Program-made: the position numbers and the translations under genes | Source of the DNA: Canna indica | Taxonomy: Eukaryota; Streptophyta; Magnoliopsida; Zingiberales; Cannaceae | NCBI GenBank assembly: GCA_034359265.1 | Contig: CP136891.1 | Location: forward strand, 6,958,501-7,022,500 | Direction: 5' to 3' | DNA length: 64,000 nt | Shown: positions 37,403 to 49,900 of the stretch, in pieces | Position numbering within the stretch: position 1 is the first letter of the stretch | Layout of the letters: each line of letters starts with the position of its first letter | The notes under the pieces: model-generated | What the model was told of the DNA's origin: nothing | The model's input: the letters and a program-made list of their open reading frames with translations, nothing else | Databases searched by the model: none

Positions 37403-37902
37403 TTATGAATTTGATGCATAATTTGATTAATGGTCGGAGGTAATTTGATTAATTTTAAATTAATTAGCTAATTAATATATTAATTATTTGTTACGAGTAT
37501 ATTAATTACGCGGTTCACGAAATTTTATTTTTTTAAAAAAAACAAAAAGCATCATATTGACGCCTGTGGAGACGTCAATATGTTTAGTATATTGACGCCA
37601 CATATTGACGTCAAAGGTGTCAATATACCTTCCTCGGTGGTCGTCGAAATTTTAAATATTGACGTCTCGTTTCGACCGTACACGTTGTCAAAATTTAAAT
37701 ATTGACGCCTCTTTTTGACGGTAGAAGACGTCGAATTTTAAATATTGACACCTACAGAGACGTTAATATTTAAAATTAAACGTTGGTTGTTTGACATGCG
37801 TTTTCGACGAATTTACTACCGTCAGTATGCAAATATTTACTTTCACCGACGTTAAAATTTATTTATAATTTACCGTCAAAATTCAAACGATGTGTTGTAG
37901 TG
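37403..37902. repeat. 3' end of CACTA-1: subterminal repeats
   Basis: After the TTA duplication the CACTA-1 sequence resumes. From about 37557 it is full of ATTGACGCC / GACGTCAATA-like repeats of the TTCGACGTC family and ends TGTTGTAGTG. Confidence 0.75.
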
Positions 37903-37905
37903 TAG

Positions 37906-40590
37906 AGACTTTGGCCCAGGGATAAAATGAGTATCCAATTAATTAGATTTCGGGTTTGAGAATTTTAACTTTAAAATTCGGATATGAAAATTTCTCACTC
38001 TCAAAATTCGTTTTTGTGAAATATTTATTAAAAAAATGTGGATCAACAGATTATAGATAAATAATAAAAAGACAATTGGTACATAATAAATAAAATAAAA
38101 TAAGCAAAATATTATCGAGAGCATTAGGTGGAACTCGAGGGAGTCACCTAAATATTTGAAACGATGAGGTATAAATTGTTTATGTTACCGGTCATTAGCA
38201 GGATGGTATGAGTATTCTTCTCTATTTTATTTTACTTAATTATTAAATTAGTATTTTAAACAGTTAACTACTTTCTAAGTTATGAACATTGTCAAATTAA
38301 AAATTAATAAATTTTGAAAATCGAAATATAATCAAATGATTCTAAAATTGAAACAAAAATTTTAATAAATGAAAAAGGATATGTATAAAATTAGAAATAT
38401 ATTATATTAAAATGTTTTGTGACTAAATTAAATATTGTTAATAAACAATATTTAAAATTATTCTATTACAAAACTTCGACTATTTCTTATATAATTTTTC
38501 AACTGAAAGTTACCTTCAAAATTAATATAGTTTTTTATAATCGAATAAGTTTTTACAATTTTTGTTATCCAGACATATTTTATTTTTTTAAAAAAATCAA
38601 AAACATGAAAACAAAATTCGAAATCTCAAAATTTGTTAAAAGCATGTTGTTGAGGATAAATAAATGGAGTCATCCACTTATGCTGAGCTAAGGCATGGTT
38701 TTTTTTACAACTATTAAATGACAAATTAATGAGTGTACCAATCTATGAAAGATCGTGTCCTCACCACTTCCTTCAATTTGCATTGTAATTTAATGCCATT
38801 ATCATTTTGATGTTATTTTTAAAATCCAATCCGGTCAAGTGGTTGGACTATTTTTACCAAAAATGTTTAGGGATTCCAGTCTTATTATTTTCGAACAAAA
38901 TATAACGAGTTTGTTTGTTCAAAGACGATACAAAGTAAGATAGAGATTTCAAACAATAAATAAATTAGAATGGTATTTTTATGGAATAAATATTCAGATA
39001 AATTAATTGAATCTAATTTTCAGTTAAACAAATCAAAATATGTAATTATCCGTTAATCGTTTACCAAAAAAATTTCGGTTCAATTTGATTATTTAATCAA
39101 AAAGTTAATCTGATACGGTGAAAGAAAACATTTTATTAACCATTGGCTATGAAAAAAAGGTAATTAAAAAAATGATTATTATACCACACAAATATTTGAG
39201 CTTGACCGCTAAAGTGTTTGTTCTTCTAACCACTCAAGCAAATAATATTATTTAATATAGTTATTTAATTTTTTTAACTTAAACTATACTTTGGTTACTT
39301 TGGTAAGTAATCAAATCGTTCGATTAATTTGAATTAAAACTCAAAATTTTCTAAATGTTTAACCAGAATTGAAAATCAATTGGTCTCAAAAAAAAAATGA
39401 TCTAACTCTAAAAATACCAATGTAGAAATCCAAATGCGCGAGCCATTTCTCCCACAATTAAAGCTTCGCTAAAGACATGCACGTGACCCAGGTCACTAGC
39501 ACGGAATCAATTCAGTGCGAATTTTGTATCCGCTATTGATGGAACATTTACTTGTGTCATGGAGTAAGCATTATTTTTTTGATGGGAGTTGGGTGCCATC
39601 GGCAATTCACATGGAAGAACATGTTAACAAGTATTATGAATATTAAGATTTCTAACTCAGTTCCTTCTTAATCGGTCCAACCATTCGGCTCAATTCCTGT
39701 TAGGAGTGATCGAATTAAAGTAATTTATATTTTCATGATATTCAGATCATATTTTATTTAAAATTGATTCTTAGATTTTAGAATCAAACTTTTTTATGTT
39801 AAAACTTAGAATTGAAGTCTATTCAAAACTATAAATTTTGAATATTCGATATATTGAATCCAAAATTGAAATTGATTAATTTCTTAATTTTTATCTCAAT
39901 ATTTATGCACATCCCTGTCATGGATGAAGCCGCTACGAATTAGGAAGTAAGGATATAATTAAAAGGAGTATTTACTTCCGAGAAAATGTCAACATTTAAA
40001 CAACCTTATTGAAAGATTAATATTGTCGGCATAATTGCAGTGGAGCCGGTGCTTAATAATTTATTTATCCTTCTGGGATAATTTGGTAATTCTAGCGATG
40101 AAGATAATTAATAGCAGTCCATTACGTTGTAGCGGTGAAGCCGATATCATTTTGGTAGTGTTTATTTCATGGTTGGAAACGCTATCAGTGTTATTTAATG
40201 ATCATAATTAGTAATTACATAAACAGCAGAAGTACGACTGTATATTAATGATTTCGTTCATATATAAATGATCAGTTACATACTTTTAATTTATATATAA
40301 ATGATATAAATATATTTTCCTAATTTAATTTATTTAATATTTTCTCTTAAATATTTTAATATTAATAGCCAAATATATATATATTATTTTTACAAATGAA
40401 ATAGCTAAATAGCGAAATCATAAAATCACATTTATCTTTTATATAGAAATTAAAAAAATTCGTGAGAATGGGTGGGAGAGATTCAAAATAATAATAATAA
40501 ATATATTTCAATGTGTAATGAGGAAAAAAATAAGCTTGTTTTATTCAAATAACATCGGAAATTACTAATTATTGATCTTTTTCTTTTGTT
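37906..40590. other. Intergenic DNA upstream of the glycosyltransferase gene
   Basis: It is mostly AT-rich. 38435-38697 is a repeat shared with 18330-18645. I see no gene. The promoter of the next gene should lie near the right end, but no clear TATA box could be chosen. Confidence 0.6.
38435..38697 (+). repeat. Dispersed repeat shared with 18330-18645
   Basis: Same orientation and same core blocks as the other copy, ending GCTGAGCTAAGGCATGG. It is shorter by small internal deletions. Confidence 0.75.
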
Positions 40591-41710
40591 TGTTACCAAC
40601 CTTTATACCAGCCGTCATACATCGATGATATCCCGAACCGCCACCGCTCATGGAATGATGACGCCCACCTCTCTCCACTGAGTTGTGGACCCCCGATGCG
40701 TCTCCCACTGTCCGTGAACGGTGAACGAAGACACGGAGGACAGCAGCGGAACCACCTCGAATTCCTCCGCATCTTTCCGTAGTACTTCATCTTGTCATCT
40801 CCTCTCTTCGCTTTCCCAGATCGCGGAAGCTCAAATCTTGCATCTATCGTTCTTCTCTTCCTTCTGCAGGACTCGCGTGCCACTAACATTGTCACATTGA
40901 TGCTCCGTTCAAGCGCTCGGTTTGTGGTAGCTTACCGTCCCACCAGTTTCCTGTTCATGCTTTGACTCGCTTTGAATAGGATTTCTTCCTCAATCAGGAT
41001 GGTTTTTTTCCAGATTTCTGGATCAAGATATCGCCTTCTCAATTCTAGTACTGCGGTGGATTCTCACAGGGATCACGCGTTTCGGCACTGTGCGAGATTC
41101 CATCGCTGGTGCTTCGCCTGCGTGTTTGACCAAACTTGTCCGCCCCCCCCCTTTCTCACCCAGGTGTTCTCGTTTCTAAGTCTTGACGTTGATATTTGCC
41201 GACTGGTGGCGTCTTCTGTTCGACTTTCTCCGCTTGAATCTGCTTCTCTCCCCTGTTTCCTAGTGGCAGATTGCAATTGGCGTGTCTCTTCTTGATGTGG
41301 TAAGCCTTGGAATTTTCTTGTGCTTGCGTGTCTGCTCTATTTAAGAATAATATATTGGAAATTGTCAAGTTCTTTTGGAGTTTCCGTGATTTTTAGGAAA
41401 GATCTTTACTCTTAGAAATTGCTTCGTGCAGTCTGCCTAATCCAAATTGGGGTGCCATTTCTGACTATTCAAGTGATAGTTGGGAAGTTGCTCCCGTAAC
41501 TTGTTCGTGCATAAAGGGGAAATTGCTTCGTGCAGTCTGTCATTTCTTGCTTGCTTCTGTGGATCACAGGAGTTCAGAGGTGGTATCTTATTCATTCCAA
41601 TTCGGCGGGGCTTGCAATGATTGAGTCTGACAGAATCTGCTAGTGAACGCTTGGAAGAATCTGATGCAAAAAATTGGCGATAAAATTCAGATAGTAAACT
41701 GGGTAGTCCG
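40591..41710 (+). promoter_or_regulatory. Probable promoter and 5' leader of the GT14 gene
   Basis: The composition changes to GC-neutral, pyrimidine-rich sequence (TCTTCTCTTCCTTCTGCAGG near 40850; CCCCCCCC near 41145), typical of plant leaders. GTAAG at about 41300 and TGCAG at 41430 or 41532 could bound a leader intron. The 20-base sequence AAATTGCTTCGTGCAGTCTG occurs at about 41415 and again at about 41518. Open frames on either strand here look like chance. Confidence 0.4.
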
Positions 41711-44646
41711 ATGAGGCCCCTCAAGTTATCTCCACGGATTGGGATCTTGGTTTTTGTAGTTGCAGCATTCATCTTAGCAATTCTTTCTCATGCTTTTCTG
41801 CGAGGAGGGGCATGGGCTTCTAACCAGAACCTTGGAATAGTTGTTAAAGCTCTGCAGAAAGGGCCTGGTGATCCCCCGGTTTTTGCATACTGGATATCTG
41901 GCACCGGTGGTGAAGGTCAGAAGATGCTGAGGCTGCTGAAGGCGGTGTATCACCCGAGGAACCGCTACCTTCTACACTTAGATGCAGATTCATCGGCTCT
42001 TGAGAGGAGCAAGCTGGCACGCTCTGTTCAAACTGAAAGCGTCTTCAAGACTTTCAGAAATGTTGATGTTATTGGCCAAAGTTATGCAGTTGACCGAACA
42101 GGTCCTTCAGTAATTGGTGCAACTCTTCATGGTGCGGCAATTTTGCTTAGGGTTAATGCGGATTGGGACTGGTTCGTCACATTAAGTGCATCAGATTATC
42201 CACTGGTTACACAAGACGGTAAGTTTATGGATACAGGGATAGACCATGCTATCTGCTCTTGTTTTTTCTAGGTTGTTGCTTTGTTGCAAATTTCTTAATG
42301 CAATAGGGCAGTTCTTAAATATTATATTAACTTGGTTCTGACAATAAGGATCATTCTTATAGATACCTCTTTTCACAAATTGCCATCGATTTTTTTCTTT
42401 ATGAATTAATATCTTCATTCTGCTTCTATAGTTACCCAAATTGATATTGAGACAATGAGATCTAATTCAAGATACAAGAATATTATCATATCCTGCATCT
42501 TGAGCCTTTATTTGTATTCCTGCTTTAATATTCTTGTATGTCTTCTTACCAGTTACCCATTGCAAACGCCGTGTGTGACACATCTAATTAACAGTGATTA
42601 AAGTCTGATGTCATCTAATTAACATTCTTGTATTCCTGTTTTCCTCGTTAGGAAATAGTAACACTAGCTATTGCTTAAAATTGATAATGTCGTTTCAGCT
42701 TCAAATGGTGGAGCCAATTTAGTATACATTTCTCTTTGATTATATTCTAGCACCTTGCTTCCCTATATTGAGATGACTAAGTAATGGCAACATAAGAAGT
42801 AGGTAAGATTATCCTTTTCTGTATAACCATGCATATGAATGGATCAGACTCCTATTTGTTCATCTATAACAAACGTATATTGCAACATTGTGACTGACCA
42901 CAAGCTAATTGTGGCATGTAATTACTCTGACAACAGGCCAACATTGTTGTCCCTGAACCAGATCAGATACCAAGACTCAAATGAGGAATGAAGTTTGGCT
43001 CTACCTCGCGTGCTTTTACCCTTCTTTTTACTCCGTGAATCAAATCTTACCTGCTATTATAACCTGAGTTTCAATATTTTTAACTTGATTTGTGTGACAC
43101 CATTCTGAAAAACATTTCTGGTATGTTTCTTTATTATTTTCTGAAATGTAATAAGGGATAATTTTTAGTTAGAAACAAACATATGAAAATGGTCTTAGTG
43201 GTTTATTCTTAGAGACAGCCAAACTGGGTTCACAAACTATGGTGCAGACTCTGAGACCTGAAATAAAACTTCATTTGAAATTATTCATATGATCTTCCAA
43301 CTTAATATTTATTCTTTCAGGGTTGACATAATATAGATTCAGAAAATCTTTATCCCAAGTCATAAGTATATTTTATTTGTAGGATTAGAAGTCCATATCT
43401 ATGCTACTTCATCAAAATGTCTCATCCAATGTCTTAGGTGCTACTTATTGATTTGTTCCAACCTTGAAATATTCTTATGGCTTTGCAGATCTTCTTCATG
43501 TTTTCACTTCCTTACCCAGGAATCTCAACTTCATTGATCACACGAGTGATCTTGGTTGGAAAGAGTGAGGCTACTAGCTTCAATATCTATGACTATTTTA
43601 TGTTTTCATATATTGTTAAGCATCTCTTAACTTGTGATTAATTTTGATTCAGGTTTGACAGGTTTGACAGAATTATTGTGGACCCCAGTCTTTATATGGA
43701 CAAGAAGTCCCAATTGCTTATTTCTTCAGGAACACGGAAGACGCCAGATGCATTTAAAATATTCACGGGTACATTAGCTGAGGAGCCTATTATGATGGTC
43801 TCATTCTCTTGTTTAGTAGTCTTTCCATGTCTTATTATTTGATGCTTTGCTTCTTTGAAAATTTGGACTGGTTCATTGCATACTTAGCTGAATTTTCATG
43901 TCCTTGTTCTTAAAATTCTTCACACGTTTTAGATTAGTCCAGCATGAAAATCAATTTCTCTTGCTTCTCATGTCTTCAAATTTTGGAGATGATTGTGTCC
44001 CCATCGCTATCTAACTTAGTGTTTGACTAATGAGACTAAACCATGTGAAAAAGATGAGTATTCTTCTCATATCAGGTAACTATACTGATTTATTGTTCTT
44101 TGACATGGAACAGGTTCTCCATGGGTGATTCTCAGCAGAGATTTTCTGGATCATTGTATACATGGCTCAGATAATCTCCCTAGGAAATTGTTAATGTATT
44201 TTGCCAATGTAGCCTACTCAATTGAATCCTACTTCCAAACTGTGATCTGTAACTCTCCTGAGTTCCAAAACACAACAGTGAATAATGATCTTAGGTACTT
44301 TGTTTGGGACAACCCACCAGGGTTGGAGCCTCTTTTTCTTAATCGTTCACACTACAAGACCATGATAAAGAGCAAAGCACCCTTCGCTCGGAAGTTCATG
44401 GAAGATGATCCAGTGCTAAGAAAGGTGGACAAGAAGATACTAAAGCGTGCACCAAATGAAGTTGGTTTTGGACAGTGGTGCTTGGACCAACCTGCAAATA
44501 AGAAAATGAAGTTGGATAGTTCTTCCTGTTCGAACTGGGGTAATATTAATGTTGTTCAGCCAGGTCCATCAGCAGCCAGGCTTAGAAGTTTGGTTACTGA
44601 GCTTATCACAGAGGAGACGCCGTATTCAAATCAGTGTAAATTTTGA
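41711..44646 (+). CDS. GT14-family Golgi glycosyltransferase (GlcAT14-like beta-glucuronosyltransferase)
   Basis: Four exons, 41711-42218, 43489-43564, 43653-43768 and 44114-44646, join in frame through GT-AG introns to give 410 residues. Residues 10-30 form a signal-anchor helix (IGILVFVVAAFILAILSHAF), so this is a type II Golgi protein with a lumenal catalytic domain. The Branch domain (PF02485) fills the rest: YLLHLDADS (86-94), DWFVTLSASDYPLVTQDD (153-170), NFIDHTSDLGWKEF, then GSPWVILSRDF, NTTVNNDLRYFVWDNPP and a cysteine-bearing end. Characterised Arabidopsis GlcAT14 enzymes add glucuronic acid to arabinogalactan-protein glycans. The family match is clear, but the exact acceptor is inferred. 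All expected blocks are present, so the gene looks functional. It converges on the TNO1-like gene. Confidence 0.93.
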
Positions 44647-46907
44647 TAATATGAGTTAGTTAAGGAGTCCTCAAAAGTTGAGTAATTTAGCTCATCTCAC
44701 TAAACTTAAAAACGTTCACCCCTCACCAGCAGCCATGATCATGGTAGTGCAACAGGCTTTGAAGCGAATTACCATCTTATGCCCTCGAAGTGAAATTGAA
44801 TTTTATCATCCTTTTATGGAATTATTCTATAGTATTTTGAGGCTTTTACATTGTGGAAGGGATGGCGAGGATAATCCATAGGCCGATAGAAGGATTATAG
44901 AGATTGTAAAATAACCATTGTTTTTGTCCAGCAGTCACGTTTCTTTAAATGTGATTGATTGTTCCAATGGCTATTTGCCCGTGGAATTATTTTAAACAGT
45001 GTAGATTTTGTTCAGTGCTCATACTTCATAGTTAAGAGATGATACCCGTTTCACTAGTGTTGATGTCTTCTCATTATGAGTCTTATGACGAAGTTTCCGT
45101 TGTCCATTGCATGAAAGGGGTTTGATATTATGGTCCTTTACCGAACTTTGGGTCCATATTCAGGCGGAACAGTGCCTTCATTTTCACATTGTTTGACCAC
45201 TCTAGTACAGGTTCCAGAATGGTTATTGGTTGGAAATATTTCAACATTTCAACCGATTTAATTTAAAATTTTCTTTTTAAAAAAGAGGATAAAAATATCG
45301 ACCAATGGTCTCATAGGGTCAAATCAATTTTCAATAATAATAATTGTTTTGTTGAATTCATAGTATGCTGAAAAAGACACATGGTTCAATTTAGAAGAAA
45401 AATAGAAAATAGGAATTTTCTTTTTTAAAAAATGAAAACCAGTGGACGGTGTATTTTGGTATTCAAATGCAATGTTCTTCGACTGTCATTGAGATGCAAG
45501 ATCATGGGTGTTCTTTGCCAAATGAAACATCATTTCTTTTACTACAATAACAAGAAGAAAACAATCAGTAATATCCCAACTATTTGGAGATCGGAGACTG
45601 GGGATTTTCATTGACCAAATGTTTCATTGCTATTTGATTCAATATTCTTGTGCTAGATTATTACATTTGTAGTAAACAAAAATAACAAAAAGAATGATTG
45701 TAATGTACAACAAATGCTGATGTTTGTAGTAGCTGTTCTTGAGCTGGGATCTCGTACTAACCAAGGCAAAAGCTGGAGAAGAGATCACTGCTGCCTATAT
45801 TGCCAAAATAATCAATATGGTTGTCTGATGTGTAATAAAAGAATCACATCACACACATGCAATGTCAACTCATTGGTTGCTTATGGATTTGGGAAGCGAA
45901 AACGGCGGATCAGCCATGCAAGTATTATCCAAGCTATCTGCCCATCAAGACAATATATCACAATAAAGCATGGCATAATGTTGGACTTGTGTTTTTTCAT
46001 AGGGGAAATAAAAAAAATTACACATAAACACCCCTCATCCCTTCATAATGCCATGAATGATAAATATGATTGGTTTATCTTGCAAAGCAAGATCCCAAGT
46101 CACACTAGATTATAATAGATTATAATGTATTAACTAGGGAAAACTTATGTTGGCTTTTGGCCAATAGGTTGACAGTTGAGTTAATAACCACCAATATCAT
46201 GGCAGAACTAGGTTTACAGCTATATAGATTAGTGGGTATAACTAAGAAAAGTTATCAATGATGATCCCATAGGAATGTCAAGCTGCTAGCATGTGCGATG
46301 GTATCATCCTTGTCCCACATGTTGCCTATAAGAAATTATTTCAAGCTACACTCAAACAGGTATATGCAAGGTTGCCTCCCTCTATGTATATCTAAAACCT
46401 ATATTGAAGACACAACTAGGTCACAAATTTATGATGAGCCAAAACGATATGGCTTTGAAATGTTAAGTTTACAGGTGATAATCATTAAAGCAAAATCACT
46501 CATTTTGACACTATCTTAATAAAAGTGTTAGTAGTATAAATAGGCAGATCATATATTATCTAATGGCATTGATTATAAAGTTAAGATGATATAGAAGGGC
46601 ACATCTTGTGCTGGAGTCATTCCAGGCCATGCATTAAAAACAACCGAGTTAAATCAACTTCAGTTGTTGCGCTTGAGCCTCTCTACCTGCCATACACCTC
46701 AGGTTGAGTGTTAGCAATATAAATGAACATATCATGTTTCATCTAATAAGTAAGCTTGTAATGGAAGTATGGAACAGAATTGATTAAAAAGTTTAAGAAC
46801 AAAAAGCACGCATCAAAAATAACTAAAATATTCATTGCACGAAATTGGTGCTTAAGCATATGAAAGGTGGAAGAAAAGCCATTTATCACTTACAGGTGAG
46901 AATTTCT
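44647..46907. other. Spacer between two convergent genes
   Basis: It should contain the 3' UTR of the GT14 gene at the left and that of the TNO1-like gene at the right. Open frames at 44678-44881, 45714-46115 and 46298-46519 have no recognisable domain and look like chance. I found no transposon ends. Confidence 0.6.
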
Positions 46908-49900
46908 TTAAATGAGACTAGCAAGTAATGCGTGCAGTGCAACCCAATATATGAGAACTCCAAGGCGTAATGTGGGTTGTCGCATTAGCAAGCGGTCTCC
47001 TGATACCCTGGTTAATTGTAAAGAATGCCTTTTATTAGAAAAAAAATGTAGGTGAGATATTACTGATAATTATTATAAAAAATTATTCCTCACCACATCC
47101 CATCAATCTTATCTACTATAGGTCGAGAAACTCTTGGAATAAAGCGCGACATCGTAAGTGATTTGAAGCCATGTGCTTGAGTAAACAAAAAAATAGACCA
47201 ATTAAAGTTGGAATAAATTAATGATAGATACCAACAGACATAATCATGAGCTCAAAGTAATTTATTTATTTTATTAAAAACTCACATTTATCGTCATCTT
47301 CATCATTTATAACATTTTCATCATTTTCTCTGTCTATGGCAATAGCAATTTGGTCATTGTTGAATTTGCGCCCACTACGGATATGTGTTACAATACCTGC
47401 TGATACAGGTTCAGTTTTCTGTATCAAGAAAGATCACATGAATTACCACAAAGTTTCCTCTTGGAGGTCACAAGAATATAGGAGGCAAATGAATGTCAAA
47501 ACTGAAATAGCATTATAGATATATCAAGTTACTATGTAGTTCAGTCAGTTGCATATGAATGTCAAATGAATGTCAAATGAATGTTGCTAAAGAAATTAGC
47601 TAAGCAAAAAGCTTACCTTAAATACAACCATAATAAATAACTCATCACAAAGACTGTACAAGTAGCTAAACTTTCAGATATAACCAAAAAATTGATCATA
47701 TTAGCTAAGGACAAACTTGAAACTTGCAGCAGATCTTAAAAGAAGATTTAACTATTCATAGTCACTGAAATTTCAACGGGGAATTTTCACTAGGACAACT
47801 ATGATTTAGGTAATTCTAAAAGTTAACAAAAGGCTATAATTAAAATACTAAGTCAATTTTGGCAGTGAGCAATAGGTACAAAAGAAATCAAAATGTTCAC
47901 TAATTTCTTATTATTACTTATGGCCTTAACAGGTTTGCCAAGAGATGTAGACAACATTTGCTCATTGGCAATATTTCTAGATGTTGATACCACTCCAAAG
48001 AAAAGACATGCATAACTAGAGGTGAAGTCTTTTGATAATATTCACTGATCTTTTGAGTGTCGCCACTCTGTTCTAAGAAAAATATCTATCTTTTTCACAT
48101 TTTGTGGTTATTTTATCTTAATTATATTATTTCTCAATGTAATAGCAATTATCCACAAATTTCAATAAAAAAAATAGTATACTCTGTTTATATGGTGAAG
48201 AAAAAAACCCTACAACTATTCAAGATCGCTCAAGATGACAAATTATTATACTCTAGTAGATCATTGCTCCACCGAGCCCATGACACAAGTTAACATGCAA
48301 CGGAATCTTCTTCTCTGTCATAACCAACAAACAAGACAAGCAAATTTTCAGGAACACATTGATAACTCGGATTAAAGGCTTACCATTGGTTCTATTTCTG
48401 AAGGCCCTGGCAAGATCCTTCTTGTTTGTTGACTAACTTTAATGCGCAAATCATCTAATTCGGTCATTACAGATGCAATTGACTTGTCTAGAATTTCGGT
48501 GTATGCATGAATCTGACTATCTTCACCACTTGTGCGGTCAATGGTCAATCCAAAACGAGAAATGGTCATATCAAGCCATTTTAGAAGCGCATGCACTTCA
48601 GATGAATTCTTCTTGTTACCCTCTTGTGATGCCAGAAGTTCATTGGTGCACCTAGTTACTTCCTGACGCAAGAATGATATCTCTGATTCTTGACTGTGCA
48701 ACTGGGACTGAAGGTTTTCCACCTCAGCAAGAAGGCTTTCTGATAAGTTATACAACTCATCGAACTTGTTTACTGTTGTTGAAAGCTTTGCTAGGGTCTT
48801 ATCATGAGAAGACTTGAGATTCTCCAAAGCAATATTCCTTTCTTCTACTATGTTATTCAGCTCCTTGTTCGTGTTCTCCAGGTCTTCCTTCTGTGCCTCT
48901 TCTTCATCAAGTGCTTCCATGAGAGTTTCAATTTCTGAAAAAGAAAGATGAGAGAGAGAATAAATAAATCCTTAACGGAAAAGATTCATGTACCTCAGTA
49001 TGAAACACTCTAGCACATAATTACATCACCTGGCACCTAAGAAATAAATGCAACAAAAGCACATGATCAGCACTTAGAAACTCACCTTGATCTTTGGAAG
49101 TTAATTCATCATTTAATGATGTAATCCTTCCATTTAGTTCATTTAGTGAAGACTCCAGATCTCTTAGCTCATCTATTCTTGACTCTAATGATCTATTGTC
49201 TTTTTCCAATGTTTCAACCTGCTTCTCTAAACTACAAATAGTTAATTTTGCAGAATCAAGTTCAGTGAAGGATCTCTTTGCAGCAGCTTCAGCATCCCTT
49301 ATCTGAGACACAAGCTCTGAAGCCACTGTACTTGTATGGACATCCTTTTCTTGCAGTTCTCTTTGTAACTCCAAGATAGTAGCTTTAAGTTCTGTTGTTT
49401 CATTACTTCTTGTGCCCCTAACAATAAAGAATAACTTGTCAACCAATGATCTAATTGCATTATCTGTTGGCAAAGGGGTATTTCCATCAACATACACTAG
49501 CCCAAAAGTTTCACTAGGCGATTTCCCAGATTTTGTCACAAACTGTCCTCCAAGGGTGGCATGCTCATTATCAGCTATTCCAGATTTTCCATTTTCAATC
49601 TCAGTGATCAAATTGTTACAGGCTTCACAGAGCAAGGACAAATTTCTACGTACTGAACTAATTTCATTCTCTTTGCTCTTAATGGTCAACTCAAGTTTAG
49701 CTACCTCTCCTTTTAAAGACTCATATTCTTCCTTTTGGGAAGAAAACTTTCTTTTAATAAACTCCATGTTTTTGAGAAGACGCCTTGCTTGTTCTTCGAA
49801 GGAAAAGGAGTGTTTGTGAATTTTTGTCTTCAACTCATTACACTCACTCAAACATTCAAGCACACATTGAACTGCAAAAGCAAGATTTTCAACTGTCGAG

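Larger units (their letters stand above)
22819..37902 (+). mobile_element. CACTA-1: CACTA (En/Spm) transposon, split by CACTA-2
   Basis: The right end TGTTGTAGTG (37893-37902) is a CACTA terminus. The left end, CTCACAACAAG at 22819, is a damaged version of the same end. TAG flanks both sides (22816-22818 and 37903-37905). Subterminal regions (22850-23080 and 37550-37890) carry many TTTCGACGTC-like repeats, as in the small element at 11134-12642. Two transposon genes lie inside at 24851-28256 and 28341-30265. A second CACTA element fills 30367-37402, so CACTA-1 itself is about 8.0 kb. Both genes are broken, so it is not autonomous now. Confidence 0.8.

Noticed and set aside
40593..40895. 100-codon open frame on the - strand
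   Set aside because: It overlaps the probable leader of the GT14 gene on the opposite strand and has no domain.
45714..46115. 133-codon open frame with several cysteines
   Set aside because: The cysteine spacing matches no zinc-finger family I know, and it lies in the spacer between convergent 3' ends.
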